DNA of 64,000 nt from Lewinella sp. LCG006. GTDB taxonomy: Bacteria > Bacteroidota > Bacteroidia > Chitinophagales > Saprospiraceae. The position numbers and the translations under genes were made by a program. Below the pieces are notes generated by a model. The model was not told the origin of the DNA. It did not search any database and saw only the letters and a program-made list of their open reading frames with translations. How positions within the stretch are numbered: position 1 is the stretch's first letter; each line of letters starts with the position of its first letter. Below, piece after piece: positions 26,246 through 36,081 of this stretch. The DNA is taken from NCBI RefSeq assembly GCF_040784935.1, contig NZ_CP160680.1:682001-746000 (forward strand). The letters run 5' to 3'.

Positions 26246-27724
26246 ACCCTACCGTATATACACATCTTCTCTTAATTTTGCATATTAAAGAATACATGTC
26301 AAAAAAGTGAGCAAATGGGGTTATTTCTTGACAAGCGACTAGATGTTCGCTATGTTGGGCTGTTAGTGGCTATGTCATCGAGGCAGAGCGTTATTTTGCG
26401 TCAGTGTGCAAAGAATCGCAGCGAGGAGGTTGCTTTTGGCCGGTTTGTTAATAATCCATCTGTCACACCATCGCTTATGATACAATCAGCCTGTGAACGC
26501 ACTGCCGCCCAGAGTAAAGGGCGGGATGTATTAATGATTTGTGATACCTCTACCGTTGGGTTCGGTATCAATAGTAAAGCCAAAGGCTTATCGGAGATCG
26601 GCGATGGCCGGGGTCAAGGCTTTTTTTTGCATCCGGTAATCAGCATGGATGCTCATACCCATCATTGCTTAGGCTTAGCCTCTGCTCAATTATATGATCG
26701 TAAACAGTACGCTGTTGATAAAGCTCAGCGGAGACGAGATCGTAATAGAGAAAAGCTAGAAGAAAAAGAGTCTTATCGCTGGTACGAAGAAATAGAAAAG
26801 GCGGTAAGCTACAATCAGGGAGCCAAGAGTCAAACAGTAGTAGCAGACCGAGAAGCTGATATCTATGAGTTATTGGTCTTACTTACAGCACTGGGGGTAG
26901 ACTTTGTTATTCGTAGTTCTCAAAACCGCAAGCTAAAGGAGGTTGATCACAATAAACTACAACAGGCGCTGGATGCTCAACCTCTACAAGGACAATATTC
27001 AATAGCCTTGCCAGCGACCGATAAGCGTACGGCTCATACGGCGGAGTTAGAAGTTAAATGGGTTACAATTGATTTAGCGCGTCCACGTTCTGGTACGGGG
27101 ACAAAACACCTCGTAGACCGACAAAAAGTAACGGTTATTGAAGTACGTGAAAAGCCAGCTAGCGTGGTAGGTAAGGAAAAGCCTATCTATTGGCGATTAC
27201 TCACTTCGCACAGCATCCAGAGTATGGATGACGCTTTACGTATAATCGGCTATTATGTACAGCGCTGGGTGATCGAGCAAGTCTTTCGGACATTGAAAAA
27301 GAAAGGAATGGACGTTCAATCGGCACAAGTATCAAATGCAGCTGCACTCAAGAACCTTACGGTACTGGCGCTGATCAGTTCTATAAGAGTGATGCAGCTA
27401 GTTCAAGCTCGCGATGAACCTCAAGACTTAGGTATTGAGGCTGGGTTTGAGCCCAAAGTAATCAAAGTCATTGAGCGAATCAATCCTCAACTAGAAGGTA
27501 ATACCGAGAAATTGAAAAATCCTTATCCGCCTAATTCTTTATCCTTCGCAGCATGGGTCGTTGCTAGGCTCGGAGGATGGTCAGGCTACGCTTCTCAACG
27601 CCCTGCTGGGCCAATAACGATGTGGAACGGCCTACGACGGCTCAACGAATTTGTGCAGGCAATGGACATGCTAAACCTACATTCGGAATTTGAAGGAGAT
27701 GTGTATATACGGTAGGCTCATACC
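26240..27724 (+). mobile_element. IS4-family insertion sequence with 9-bp target duplication
   Basis: The element proper is 26249-27715 (1467 bp). Terminal inverted repeats start CTACCGTATATACACATCT at both ends, with a few more matching positions inside. It is flanked by the direct repeat GCTCATACC at 26240-26248 and 27716-27724. One transposase gene fills it. The intact ends, intact duplication and in-frame target indicate a recent insertion. Confidence 0.95.
26315..27715 (+). CDS. IS4-family (IS50/Tn5-like) transposase
   Basis: 466 residues. DDE catalytic residues in an IS4 arrangement: Asp77 in MICDTSTVG, Asp178 in VADREADIYEL, and Glu321 in the signature Y314-x2-R317-x3-E321-x6-K328 (YVQRWVIEQVFRTLK), an exact Y-(2)-R-(3)-E-(6)-K motif. 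The N-terminal DKRL segment also fits the Tn5-like group. The stop codon TAG lies in the right inverted repeat, so the gene uses the element end. Cut-and-paste transposition is expected for the family. It appears intact and potentially active. Confidence 0.95.
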   Translation: MGLFLDKRLDVRYVGLLVAMSSRQSVILRQCAKNRSEEVAFGRFVNNPSVTPSLMIQSACERTAAQSKGRDVLMICDTSTVGFGINSKAKGLSEIGDGRGQGFFLHPVISMDAHTHHCLGLASAQLYDRKQYAVDKAQRRRDRNREKLEEKESYRWYEEIEKAVSYNQGAKSQTVVADREADIYELLVLLTALGVDFVIRSSQNRKLKEVDHNKLQQALDAQPLQGQYSIALPATDKRTAHTAELEVKWVTIDLARPRSGTGTKHLVDRQKVTVIEVREKPASVVGKEKPIYWRLLTSHSIQSMDDALRIIGYYVQRWVIEQVFRTLKKKGMDVQSAQVSNAAALKNLTVLALISSIRVMQLVQARDEPQDLGIEAGFEPKVIKVIERINPQLEGNTEKLKNPYPPNSLSFAAWVVARLGGWSGYASQRPAGPITMWNGLRRLNEFVQAMDMLNLHSEFEGDVYIR

Positions 27725-28585
27725 CAAGAAGGTTGTGACTCCCCCAGACGTGCTGGGAAAAGGATCGTGGTTGTCGATCCAGCTTACCAGAAAATTGCCT
27801 TCGGGCAGGGCTGCCAGTTTTGGGACGTAAAACTCCGAGTGTTCTGCCGAACTGTCCAGGTAATTTTGCCAGAGAATCTGCCCGGTGGTGTCAAATCGCG
27901 TCACCGCTCCACAGAGAGCTGCCAGGCCACAACCGATGTCGGTTCCTACCATCGTGCCGTCAGGCAGTACCAAACTGTGAACGCCAAACATATCTGGCTC
28001 TGGACCCTCCTCATGGACACTAAACTCATTGATGATCTGTAATTCTCGATCCAGAAAAATTACTCGGGTCGTATCACAATTCTCGCAGGTTTGATAGCCC
28101 TTAGAACTAACCACCACAAATCCGTCTCTATAAGGTGCAAAAAAACCAATGCTTTCATCAGGTGATCCACTATCCAGGTTATTGTGTTGGACAACTTCCA
28201 AATCAGCCCTCATGGATCGCACCAGCATTTGAGAGTCGAGTTCTTCCTGGAATTGTATCGAAGCAATCGAATACAATAAGCTATCGCGCCAAAAAAAACT
28301 TTCATTGCGACCATTGGAGTAGAGCCCCTCAAAGGTATCTACTGCCATCAGCGTGCCAGTCATGTCCGTTCTCAGGGTAGCTACACAGGAAAAAAACGTT
28401 TCTTCTTCCTCGGGACGGTAACAAAAAAAAGAAGTGTTGACAAAAATAGTACTCTCGTGATCCGTGGTGATCGCAGTACCCGCTTGACCGTACAAATCAC
28501 TAAAACTAAAAGCGGTGCTGAAATAGGGCTGGGCGGGTAAGGCCAAGGCCATACCCACGCAGCACAAAAAGAGATAATATCTCAT
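27677..28585 (-). pseudogene. N-terminal fragment of an IS-split T9SS type A protein
   Basis: Host sequence runs from the ATG at 28585 to 27716 (290 codons); the frame then reads 12 more codons into the insertion sequence and stops at 27677. Signal peptide MRYYLFLCCVGMALALPAQ. The body is beta-rich with repeated WD/kelch-like phrases (SSKGYQTCENCDTTRVIFLDREL; GAVTRFDTTGQILWQNYL), suggesting a propeller. It pairs with the sorting-domain fragment at 25538-26239. Without the sorting domain, the exported fragment would not be anchored or secreted by T9SS. Original function unknown. Confidence 0.85.
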
Positions 28586-28785
28586 TATTGGAGGATTATT
28601 TTTTCAAAGGTTAGAGAGCTAGAATTCACTTGGAACAAGGGCATTGTGTTCAGTAATTTGACGAGGGGTCTTGCTTTCTTCATGGCGCGCGGTTTTAATG
28701 AAGACATTCACAGCTTGCTCAATAGTAAGGTATTCTGCAAAGAGATGCAAGTAGGTGCGGGGAATTAGCGGGCGGTTATAAGCAT

Positions 28786-28822
28786 GCCATTCGTATAAAT
28801 ACATTTATGCATTTACACAAAA
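28786..28822 (+). repeat. 37-bp direct repeat, copy 2
   Basis: Matches 24411-24447 at 35 of 37 positions, same orientation. Both copies are followed by related GGGATRGTTTGTTGTTTGGG sequence and a CCTCC-hairpin unit. Confidence 0.75.
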
Positions 28823-28851
28823 TCCAGGTGCTCTAGCGGTGAGGGCGGCCC

Positions 28852-28990
28852 TCCTCCGTCCTTAGGACACCTCCTCCAGCGGAGGACAGGGGTTTTGGAT
28901 TGGGCATTGGGGCTCTTGTTGGGATGGTTTGTTGTTTGGGCGAGGGCGGTCCACCTCCGCCCTTTGGGCACCTCCGCCAGCGGAGGACAG
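28852..28990. repeat. Two hairpin repeat units with compensatory stems
   Basis: Unit 1: hairpin GTCCTTAGGAC (28858-28868) then CCTCC-AGC-GGAGG (28873-28885). Unit 2: hairpin GCCCTTTGGGC (28959-28969) then CCTCCGCCAGCGGAGG (28971-28986). The first stems differ in sequence from each other and from the 24.56-kb copy but remain paired. Confidence 0.6.
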
Positions 28991-29063
28991 GCGTTTGGTT
29001 TTGGGGGTGTTGTCCTGTTTGCGGAGAGGGGGGTGTTGCTACTAGCGGTCACAAAGTGTGTCC

Positions 29064-29215
29064 CGCTGGAGGGGCCGATCCACAGGATCAAGGGAGGAGC
29101 TGCGCTAGGGGTGGGAGCCAGCCCCGCAACGCGGGGAGCCCGACCACAGGAAGGGCCGAGCGAGCAGCGACTAGCGGACGACCCGGCCCCGACCGGCGGG
29201 AGGGGAAGCGCCCAA
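29064..29215 (+). repeat. Structured intergenic element, copy A
   Basis: GC-rich segment with hairpins (CCCCG...CGGGG near 29133-29146; CCCC-GACCGGCGG-GAGGGG near 29186-29206) and the core GCGGACGACCCGGCCCCG at 29174-29191, related to TGCGGACGACGCGGCACC in copies B and C. It lies just upstream of a plus-strand gene, as does copy B. Confidence 0.55.
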
Positions 29216-29277
29216 AACAGGATCCTTTGCTAAATTACCAGTAAACTGGTTATCTTGGTTTTTCAAACTACATCTGT

Positions 29278-32200
29278 ATGAAAAATTGTGTTGTTGTATT
29301 GCTGATCCTCCTGACCGTTGGTGGGCTTGGGGGACAAACTGTGGGGATGAACGATTATTTTGCGCCCGTTAAATGGCGGAATATCGGGCCGTTTCGAGGA
29401 GGACGTTCGGTAGCGTCTTGTGGGGTGGTGGGTGATCCGCTGACCTACTACATGGGTACGACTGGTGGGGGCCTGTGGAAGACCAGCGATGCGGGGCAGT
29501 ACTGGCACAATATCTCCGATGCTTACTTCAAAACCGGGTCGGTGGGAGCGGTAGCAGTAGCCAATAGCGATGCCAATGTGGTGTACGTGGGCATGGGCGA
29601 ACACGCGCCCCGAGGCGTGATGACCACCTACGGCGACGGCGTCTATAAATCGACCGACGCAGGCAAAAGCTGGCAACACATAGGGCTGGAAATGACGCGC
29701 CACATCTCCGGCGTACGCATCCATCCCAGCAATCCTGAAGTGGTATATGTGGCAGCACAAGGAGCACTGCACGGCCCCTCGACCGAGCGCGGCGTCTATA
29801 AAAGTACGGACGGCGGAAAAACCTGGCGCAATACGCTCTACGTGAACGAAGATACGGGCTGCGCGCACCTGGTGATGGACCCTACCAATCCGCGCATCCT
29901 CTACGCGGCCATGTGGGAACACCGCCGTCTGCCCTGGCAGGTGATCAGTGGCGGTGCGGGCAGTGGCTTGTACAAGTCGACCGACAGCGGCGAGACCTGG
30001 ACTCCGATTCAGGAAGGCCTGCCCAAGGAGCTGGGCAAGATGAGCATTGCGGTGAGTGGGGCCAACCCGGAAAAAGTGTACGCCCTGGTGGAGAGTGATA
30101 CCGAAAAAGAGCAAGGTGGCTTGTTTGTTTCCCAAAACGGGGGGGCCTCCTGGTCGCGCATCAGCAAGGAGCACCGCCTCGTGCAGCGGGCCTGGTACTA
30201 CATTGAGGTATTTGCGGACCCGCTGGATGAGAACACGGTGTACGTGCTCAATGCCTCTGCGATGAAATCTACCGATGGTGGTAAAAGCTGGTCGGAGATG
30301 GGCGACACCCACGGCGATCACCATGATCTGTGGATCAATCCCGACAACAGCGAAAACATGGTGCTCTCCAACGACGGCGGCGCGGCCATCAGCTTCAACG
30401 GCGGCGATACCTGGTCGACGCAGGACAATATGCCCACGGCGCAGTTTTACCGCATCAATGTGGATAACCACTTTCCGTACCGTATCTACGGCGGGCAGCA
30501 AGATAACAGCTCCGTAAGGATTGCCAGTCGCAACACCAGCGGCCGCAGCATTACGGAAAGTAACTGGACCTACTCGGCCGGTGGTGAAAGTGCCTTTTTG
30601 GCCTTTGACCCCGACAACCCGCGCTACGTGATGGGCGGCAGCTACCAGGGAACCATCGAAGTACTGGACACGGAAACTGGCGATGGTCGGGACATCATGG
30701 CCGCCCCCTACCAATACCTGGCGCTGAAAGCCAAGGATATGCGCTACCGTTTCAACTGGAATGCGCCGATTATTTGGTCGCAACACGAAGCCAACACCTT
30801 TTACCACGGTGCCCAAGTGCTGTTGAAAACCCAGGACATGGGCCTCAGCTGGACGGAGGTGTCGCCCGACCTGACGCGCAATGACAAGACCAAGCAAGGC
30901 AAAGGCGGCGTACCCTACACCAACGAAGGCGCTGGTGGAGAAAACTACGGTACGCTGAGTTACGTGGTAGAATCACCCCACACTGAAGGCACGATCTGGA
31001 CCGGCAGCGACGACGGCTTGGTGCACCTTACCCGGGATGGTGGCAAGACCTGGAACAACGTCACCCCGAAAGGGCTGGCGGAGTGCCTGATCAACGCCAT
31101 TGAGGTATCGCCACACGATCCGGCGATGGCCTATCTGGCGACGACGCGCTACAAATTCAACGACTTTGCGCCGGGCTATTATAAAACGACCGACTACGGT
31201 AAGAGCTGGATCAAGATCAATCAAGGCATCCCCGACGGTGCGTACTCGCGGGTGATCCGGGAGGATAGTGAACGCGCGGGGCTACTCCTGGCTGGTACGG
31301 AGCTAGGACTGTACCTTTCGCTGGATGGTGGTAGCAGCTGGACGACCTTTCAGGGCAACCTGCCCGCGGTGCCGATCACGGATTTGAGGATTCACCAGGG
31401 CGATGTGATTGCCGCCACGCAGGGGCGTTCCTTTTGGGTGCTGGATGATCTGGAATTGATCCGACAGTATGAAGAACCGAAAAAAGCCTTTTTCTTCTAC
31501 CAACCCGCTGATGTAATCCGCTTGAATGCCGGCAGTCCGCTGGATGGCAATACGGATGATTTTGCGGGGACGGATGCGACCGTGGGCATCAACCCGGCCA
31601 CCGGGATGGTATTCTATTATGAACTGACCGAAGCAATGGTAGGGGAAGATTTGGAATTGCAAATCATAGGTCCTTCAGGAGAAGTGCATCGCACCTATTC
31701 CTCGGAGGCCGAGCCGGATTTTGAGAGCTACGACGGTGGCCCTTCTGCGGAAGCGACGCTGCCGAAAAAAGCGGGCTTGAATCGCTTTGTTTGGGATTTG
31801 AGAAATGAACCCTTATTGGGAGCACCGAAAGCCTACATCGAAGGTAGTTACCGCGGCGGAAGGGTGGCTCCGGGCAAGTACACTTTACAACTGAAGATAG
31901 GGGACCAAAGTAGATCCGTACAAGCAAGCGTCCTCCCCCACCCTGGCTATGAGGTGAGCGACAAAGCCTACGCCGAGCAAGCTGCGTTTATCCAGGCCGT
32001 GAGCGTACAAATCAACACCATGCATCAGGCCGTCAACGACCTGCAAGCGGTAAGAGCACGATTGGTCGCCATGATACCCCGAATTGCCGTTACCGCTACC
32101 GAATTGCGGGCCAACTGCCAGCAGCTGCTCAAGACCATTGATGCCTGGGACGGCAAGCTGGTGCAGCGCAAATCGCAGAGCTACGACGATGTGATCAATT

Positions 32201-32409
32201 TTGAGAATGGCCTTACGGCGGATTACTTTTTCCTGAAAGGGCAGGCGGATTCCAACTTCCCCAACGTCACCAAAGCAATGGGCGCACGCCTCAATGAGCT
32301 GGACCGGATGTGGCAGCCGCTGGAGGAAGAATACCAGACGATCACCGGAAAGATCATCCCGGGGCTGGAGCAAAAATTACTGGATGCGGGGATTGGGTTG
32401 TTGCGGTAG
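29278..32409 (+). CDS. Secreted BNR/VPS10-like multi-repeat beta-propeller protein
   Basis: 1043 residues with signal peptide to about residue 19 (VGGLGGQ). Residues about 30-730 hold many sortilin/BNR-type repeats with Asp-box-like SxDGGxxW signatures ([92 protein letters not shown]), forming two propellers. The C-terminal 300 residues are a beta-sandwich followed by helices. Often annotated as glycosyl hydrolase or VPS10 domain protein, but no glycosidase active site is evident to me. Widespread in Bacteroidota; probably extracellular or periplasmic, function unproven. No T9SS sorting domain at the end. Confidence 0.85.
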   Translation: MKNCVVVLLILLTVGGLGGQTVGMNDYFAPVKWRNIGPFRGGRSVASCGVVGDPLTYYMGTTGGGLWKTSDAGQYWHNISDAYFKTGSVGAVAVANSDANVVYVGMGEHAPRGVMTTYGDGVYKSTDAGKSWQHIGLEMTRHISGVRIHPSNPEVVYVAAQGALHGPSTERGVYKSTDGGKTWRNTLYVNEDTGCAHLVMDPTNPRILYAAMWEHRRLPWQVISGGAGSGLYKSTDSGETWTPIQEGLPKELGKMSIAVSGANPEKVYALVESDTEKEQGGLFVSQNGGASWSRISKEHRLVQRAWYYIEVFADPLDENTVYVLNASAMKSTDGGKSWSEMGDTHGDHHDLWINPDNSENMVLSNDGGAAISFNGGDTWSTQDNMPTAQFYRINVDNHFPYRIYGGQQDNSSVRIASRNTSGRSITESNWTYSAGGESAFLAFDPDNPRYVMGGSYQGTIEVLDTETGDGRDIMAAPYQYLALKAKDMRYRFNWNAPIIWSQHEANTFYHGAQVLLKTQDMGLSWTEVSPDLTRNDKTKQGKGGVPYTNEGAGGENYGTLSYVVESPHTEGTIWTGSDDGLVHLTRDGGKTWNNVTPKGLAECLINAIEVSPHDPAMAYLATTRYKFNDFAPGYYKTTDYGKSWIKINQGIPDGAYSRVIREDSERAGLLLAGTELGLYLSLDGGSSWTTFQGNLPAVPITDLRIHQGDVIAATQGRSFWVLDDLELIRQYEEPKKAFFFYQPADVIRLNAGSPLDGNTDDFAGTDATVGINPATGMVFYYELTEAMVGEDLELQIIGPSGEVHRTYSSEAEPDFESYDGGPSAEATLPKKAGLNRFVWDLRNEPLLGAPKAYIEGSYRGGRVAPGKYTLQLKIGDQSRSVQASVLPHPGYEVSDKAYAEQAAFIQAVSVQINTMHQAVNDLQAVRARLVAMIPRIAVTATELRANCQQLLKTIDAWDGKLVQRKSQSYDDVINFENGLTADYFFLKGQADSNFPNVTKAMGARLNELDRMWQPLEEEYQTITGKIIPGLEQKLLDAGIGLLR

Positions 32410-32450
32410 GTGGGGGCTTTGATTTTTTTAACACTAAAAAGCGCACTCTC

Positions 32451-33668
32451 ATGCGAATACAAATTATGTGCGGCTTAGTGCTGCTGGGAACAGTTTTGAC
32501 AGGCCAGCGGTCTTTGCCGGTAACCTGGAAAACGACGGACGGAACCATTGGAACTGCTTACTTAAAAAAAATGCCCTTCCAACTCGAAGAGGAAGAGCAA
32601 CTCGTTTTCTACCAGCAACAGGATCGAGATAGTATCATCACCTTACCTGATCAAATAGATTGGGTGATTTACCAGGGAGATACCTTACTCACTCGCCACG
32701 TGCATAATGGCTACCCCAAATTGATGCGCTTGCTCTACCAAGGTGACATTCGTTTATACAAGGTGATACAGGATTGGGCCTACGAACAATACTACCTGGT
32801 GAAAGAGGATCAGTGGGAATTATTAAGCCATCTGAAAGCGAAAGAAGCAGGATACCGCATCCTGCGCCAAAACTGCCATCAATTCAAACCAATAGATAAG
32901 ATAAGAAACGAATACCAAGCCATAGAAGTAGCTCGGCAAATCAATCATTGTATTGGAGAGGCCAAGCATTACCCGATGCCTCTATTTAAAAACTATCAGC
33001 ATCAATTAGGGGTCGCTTATAACATACTCGGCAAACTCTACTCAAGGTTTGATGATCGTCGTAACAGGGCAACATTTAAGAGCTCTAGGTATTATTGGCC
33101 TATCTACATCCCTGCTGTTTCATTATTTTATCAACGTCAGATATTTCGAAATCGGCCATGGCTTAAAACGCAATTGAACGTATTTTTCTTACATAGTAAT
33201 CACCAACAAAACAGTACGTTAGTTTCCCCTAACACCAATATTCAGGCACGGGAATCGCTTGAATTTACGGCATTGTATTTTTATCCCGGATTGAATTTTG
33301 CAACCAGCCCCAAGCGGCGTGTACAGTTTTCTATCGGAGGAGGAACTGTCATCGCTGCGCCAATTGCTTCTCGTAGAACGATTACCCTGCAAGGTCCTGT
33401 AACGGTTCCAGATAAACCGGTAATACAGGAGTTTACTAATTTTGTCGATACTCGATTAGGTTATTATCTACAGTCAGGTATACAACTGGGTATTAACCAA
33501 CATATTCATTTGGCATTTAATTTTCGGATAGAATCATTATCACAGAATTGGCACTTTTACGAAAAAAACAGTGACGACATCCTCTATTCCAACGCATTTC
33601 CCAACAGGTACTTTCTGGCTCAACCTACTAGCTATCGACTACAGCTACAAGCAGCCTATAGCTGGTGA
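32451..33668 (+). CDS. Exported hypothetical protein, probable outer-membrane barrel
   Basis: 405 residues from the ATG at 32451 (MRIQIMCGLVLLGTVLTGQ signal peptide); an upstream in-frame ATG at 32310 overlaps the previous gene and hides the signal. Residues about 20-160 are mixed alpha/beta (TWKTTDGTIGTAYLKKMPFQLEEEE; YKVIQDWAYEQYYLVKED); the C-terminal 220 look like beta strands of a barrel ending in LQAAYSW. It is cotranscribed with the BNR gene (41-bp gap). Its stop abuts the stop of tex with no base in between. Function unknown. Confidence 0.7.
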   Translation: MRIQIMCGLVLLGTVLTGQRSLPVTWKTTDGTIGTAYLKKMPFQLEEEEQLVFYQQQDRDSIITLPDQIDWVIYQGDTLLTRHVHNGYPKLMRLLYQGDIRLYKVIQDWAYEQYYLVKEDQWELLSHLKAKEAGYRILRQNCHQFKPIDKIRNEYQAIEVARQINHCIGEAKHYPMPLFKNYQHQLGVAYNILGKLYSRFDDRRNRATFKSSRYYWPIYIPAVSLFYQRQIFRNRPWLKTQLNVFFLHSNHQQNSTLVSPNTNIQARESLEFTALYFYPGLNFATSPKRRVQFSIGGGTVIAAPIASRRTITLQGPVTVPDKPVIQEFTNFVDTRLGYYLQSGIQLGINQHIHLAFNFRIESLSQNWHFYEKNSDDILYSNAFPNRYFLAQPTSYRLQLQAAYSW

Positions 33669-35795
33669 TCAATCCCCCTTCATCGACAATTGTATCCGTT
33701 TCCGTTCACGGTCGATGGACACCACCCGGACCTGCACCTGCTGGTTGAGGCTGACGACATCGGCGGGGTTTTTCACAAATTTATCGGCCAATTGGCTGAT
33801 GTGTACCAGGCCGTTTTCTTTGATCCCAATGTCTACGAAGGCACCGAAATTGGTGACGTTGGTGACGATGCCCGGCAATTGCATGCCCTCGTACAGGTCA
33901 TCTATGGTGCTGACGTTAGCAAACTGGAAGGACTTGGCTTCGCCTCGGGGGTCAAGGCCGGGTTTGGCCAATTCCTGGAGGATGTCTTTCAGGGTAGGCA
34001 GGCCCACCTCTTCCGTGATGTACTGCCGGAGGTTGATCTGTTTGCGTAGTTCGCCACGCTTAATCAAGTCGGTAACGCTGACGCCCAGGTCGCTGGCCAT
34101 CTGTTCTACCAGGGCGTAGCGCTCGGGGTGTACCGCCGTATTATCCAGCGGATTCTTACCATCGCGGATGCGTAAGAAACCAGCTGCTTGTTCGTAGGCT
34201 TTATCGCCCAGGCGAGCTACCTTTTTCAAAGTTTTACGTGATTTGAAGGGGCCGTTTTCGCGACGGTAATCCACAATGTTCTGGGCCAGGGTGGGCCCCA
34301 AACCAGAGACGTAAGTCAGTAGGTGTTTGCTGGCGGTATTGAGGTTGATGCCGACGGCGTTCACGCTGCTTTCTACGGTGCGGTCGAGGCTTTCTTTCAG
34401 CATTGTTTGGTTGACATCGTGCTGGTACTGCCCAACGCCGATGCTTTTAGGATCGATCTTGACCAGCTCAGCCAGAGGATCCATCAAGCGGCGACCGATA
34501 GAGACTGCGCCGCGCACGGTGAGATCCAGTTCGGCAAATTCTTCGCGCGCGGCTTCGGAGGCCGAATAGATGGAAGCACCCGCTTCGTTGACGGAGAACA
34601 CCTCCACGCGATGGTTAAATTTGATGCTGCTGCACAGGCTGAGCGTCTCCCGTCCGGCGGTACCGTTCCCCACGGCGATTGCTTCAATCCGGTAACGATC
34701 GACCATATCTTCGAGCATGTAGCGGGTTTCGGCGTCTTTGCTCTGAGGTGGGTGGGGATAGATGGTGGTATGGTACAATAGGTTGCCGTTGGCGTCCAGG
34801 CATACAACCTTGCAACCGGTACGAAAACCGGGATCAATCCCCAGTGTAGCTCTTTGCCCCAAAGGTGCTGCCAGCAGTAATTGCCGCAGGTTGGTGGTGA
34901 ATACTTCGATGGCTTCTTTATCGGCTTTGTCTTTGGCCAGCTTGCGGAATTCGGTTTCGATGCTGGGCCCCAGGAGCCGCTGGTAACCGTCTTGCAAGGC
35001 CATTTTCACCTGCTGACTGGCTTCGCCGTAACCATCGAGGTAACCACGTTCCAAATCGGCAAGGACCAGTTCGTCTTCGGGGGCAATGATGACCCGCAGG
35101 AGGCCTTCTTCTTCCCCACGACGAATAGCCAACAAGCGGTGACTTGGGCACTTACTGAGCGGTTCGCTATAGTCGAAATAATCCTGGTATTTAGCAGCTT
35201 CTGTGTCTTTACCACGCGCGACTTTACTTGTAATGACTGCGCCGCGGCGAAAGTGCTTGCGCACAGTATTTCGTGCTTTCTCGTCTTCATTCGCTATTTC
35301 GGCGATGATGTCGCGGGCACCTTGCAGGGCATCTTCTATGGTAGGGACCTCGTCGTTGAGATAAGTTGCAGCCATCGCTTCGATGCCTTGCTGCTGGCGT
35401 TGTTCCAAAATCTTTAGCGCGAGGGGTTCCAATCCTCGTTCGCGGGCCACACTGGCGCGGGTTTTGCGCTTGCGTTTGTAGGGCAGGTACAAATCTTCCA
35501 GCTCGTTGGTATCGTAGGTATTACGGATGCGCTGCTCCAATTCGGGAGTAAGCTTGCCCTGCTCGGCAATGGCGGAAAGGATGGTTTCGCGGCGTTTCTC
35601 TAAATCAGTCAGACGTTTGTGTTCTTGTTGAATTTCGGCCAACTCTACTTCGTCCAATTCTCCGGTCGCTTCTTTCCGGTAACGGGCAACAAAGGGAATC
35701 GTTGCCCCATCCTCAAACAGGCGCAAGGCGGCAGCTACCTGCTTTTCTGAAATATTAACCGTTTGTGCTATTCTTTTAATCAATGCTGATGACAT
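33669..35795 (-). CDS. tex: Tex-family RNA-binding transcription accessory protein
   Basis: 708 residues from the ATG at 35795 (MSSALIKRIAQTVNISEKQVAAAL); the frame extends upstream but the extra residues are not Tex-like. N-terminal helical Tex_N domain (about 1-190), YqgF/RNase H-like domain (about 310-450, LGIDPGFRTGCKVVCLDANG), helix-hairpin-helix modules (about 480-560, LNTASKHLLTYVSGLGPTLAQNIVDYR) and a C-terminal S1 RNA-binding domain (about 632-702, LPGIVTNVTNFGAFVDIGIKENGLVHISQL). Slightly shorter than many Tex proteins but all domains are present. Thought to act in transcription and RNA metabolism in the cytoplasm. CAAAGATG at 35816-35823 is a one-mismatch -7 box on this strand. Confidence 0.95.
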   Translation of the reverse strand: MSSALIKRIAQTVNISEKQVAAALRLFEDGATIPFVARYRKEATGELDEVELAEIQQEHKRLTDLEKRRETILSAIAEQGKLTPELEQRIRNTYDTNELEDLYLPYKRKRKTRASVARERGLEPLALKILEQRQQQGIEAMAATYLNDEVPTIEDALQGARDIIAEIANEDEKARNTVRKHFRRGAVITSKVARGKDTEAAKYQDYFDYSEPLSKCPSHRLLAIRRGEEEGLLRVIIAPEDELVLADLERGYLDGYGEASQQVKMALQDGYQRLLGPSIETEFRKLAKDKADKEAIEVFTTNLRQLLLAAPLGQRATLGIDPGFRTGCKVVCLDANGNLLYHTTIYPHPPQSKDAETRYMLEDMVDRYRIEAIAVGNGTAGRETLSLCSSIKFNHRVEVFSVNEAGASIYSASEAAREEFAELDLTVRGAVSIGRRLMDPLAELVKIDPKSIGVGQYQHDVNQTMLKESLDRTVESSVNAVGINLNTASKHLLTYVSGLGPTLAQNIVDYRRENGPFKSRKTLKKVARLGDKAYEQAAGFLRIRDGKNPLDNTAVHPERYALVEQMASDLGVSVTDLIKRGELRKQINLRQYITEEVGLPTLKDILQELAKPGLDPRGEAKSFQFANVSTIDDLYEGMQLPGIVTNVTNFGAFVDIGIKENGLVHISQLADKFVKNPADVVSLNQQVQVRVVSIDRERKRIQLSMKGD

Positions 35796-36049
35796 GAGCT
35801 TCTTTTTTGGGAACGCAAAGATGGGAAATTGGCGGCAGAATAGAAATTTGAATATGCCAGGCACAGGGATTTCTTAGACAAACAGCACTGAACCCTATAA
35901 GGGCAGATAAGAAAATATAAGTAATTATTTTAATAACCCAACTGTTCATTTTCGTACAGCACTGCACGGTAATGCACACTTCAGCCACCTTTCACCACCA
36001 CACAAACAACTGATTTTCAAAAAGCTGCAACCTTCGGCACACCTCTTGC

Positions 36050-36057
36050 TATCTTTA
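36050..36057 (+). promoter_or_regulatory. Candidate -7 box of the FtsX-type permease gene
   Basis: TATCTTTA, one mismatch from TAnnTTTG, 24 nt before the ATG at 36082. Confidence 0.35.
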
Positions 36058-36081
36058 GCCAGAATAGAAATCACCCGACAC

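Larger units (their letters stand above)
28586..29277. other. Intergenic composite repeat region
   Basis: 692 bp without a convincing gene. It contains the 37-bp direct repeat (28786-28822), two CCTCC-hairpin units (28852-28890, 28950-28990) and a GC-rich structured element (about 29064-29215), and ends about 50 bp before the BNR-repeat gene. A 61-codon minus-strand frame (28619-28804) begins inside the direct repeat and is probably not a gene. Confidence 0.65.

Noticed and set aside
28619-28804. 61-codon minus-strand frame
   Set aside because: Its first codons lie in the 37-bp direct repeat and the product resembles no family I know. It may be a gene remnant, but support is too weak for a feature.
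28895-29244. Overlapping 112- and 114-codon frames
   Set aside because: Both translate the GC-rich structured element in different frames, so neither looks coding.
29263-30897. 544-codon open frame on the minus strand
   Set aside because: It is antisense to the BNR-repeat gene, whose sense frame has a signal peptide and repeated SxDGGxxW motifs; the antisense product is His/Val/Arg-rich with no motif. It is a by-product of GC-biased third positions.
31885-32373. 162-codon minus-strand frame
   Set aside because: Antisense to the C-terminal part of the BNR-repeat protein, with no signal or motif; a shadow.
34323-34781. 152-codon plus-strand frame
   Set aside because: Antisense to tex inside its conserved YqgF/HhH region; a shadow.
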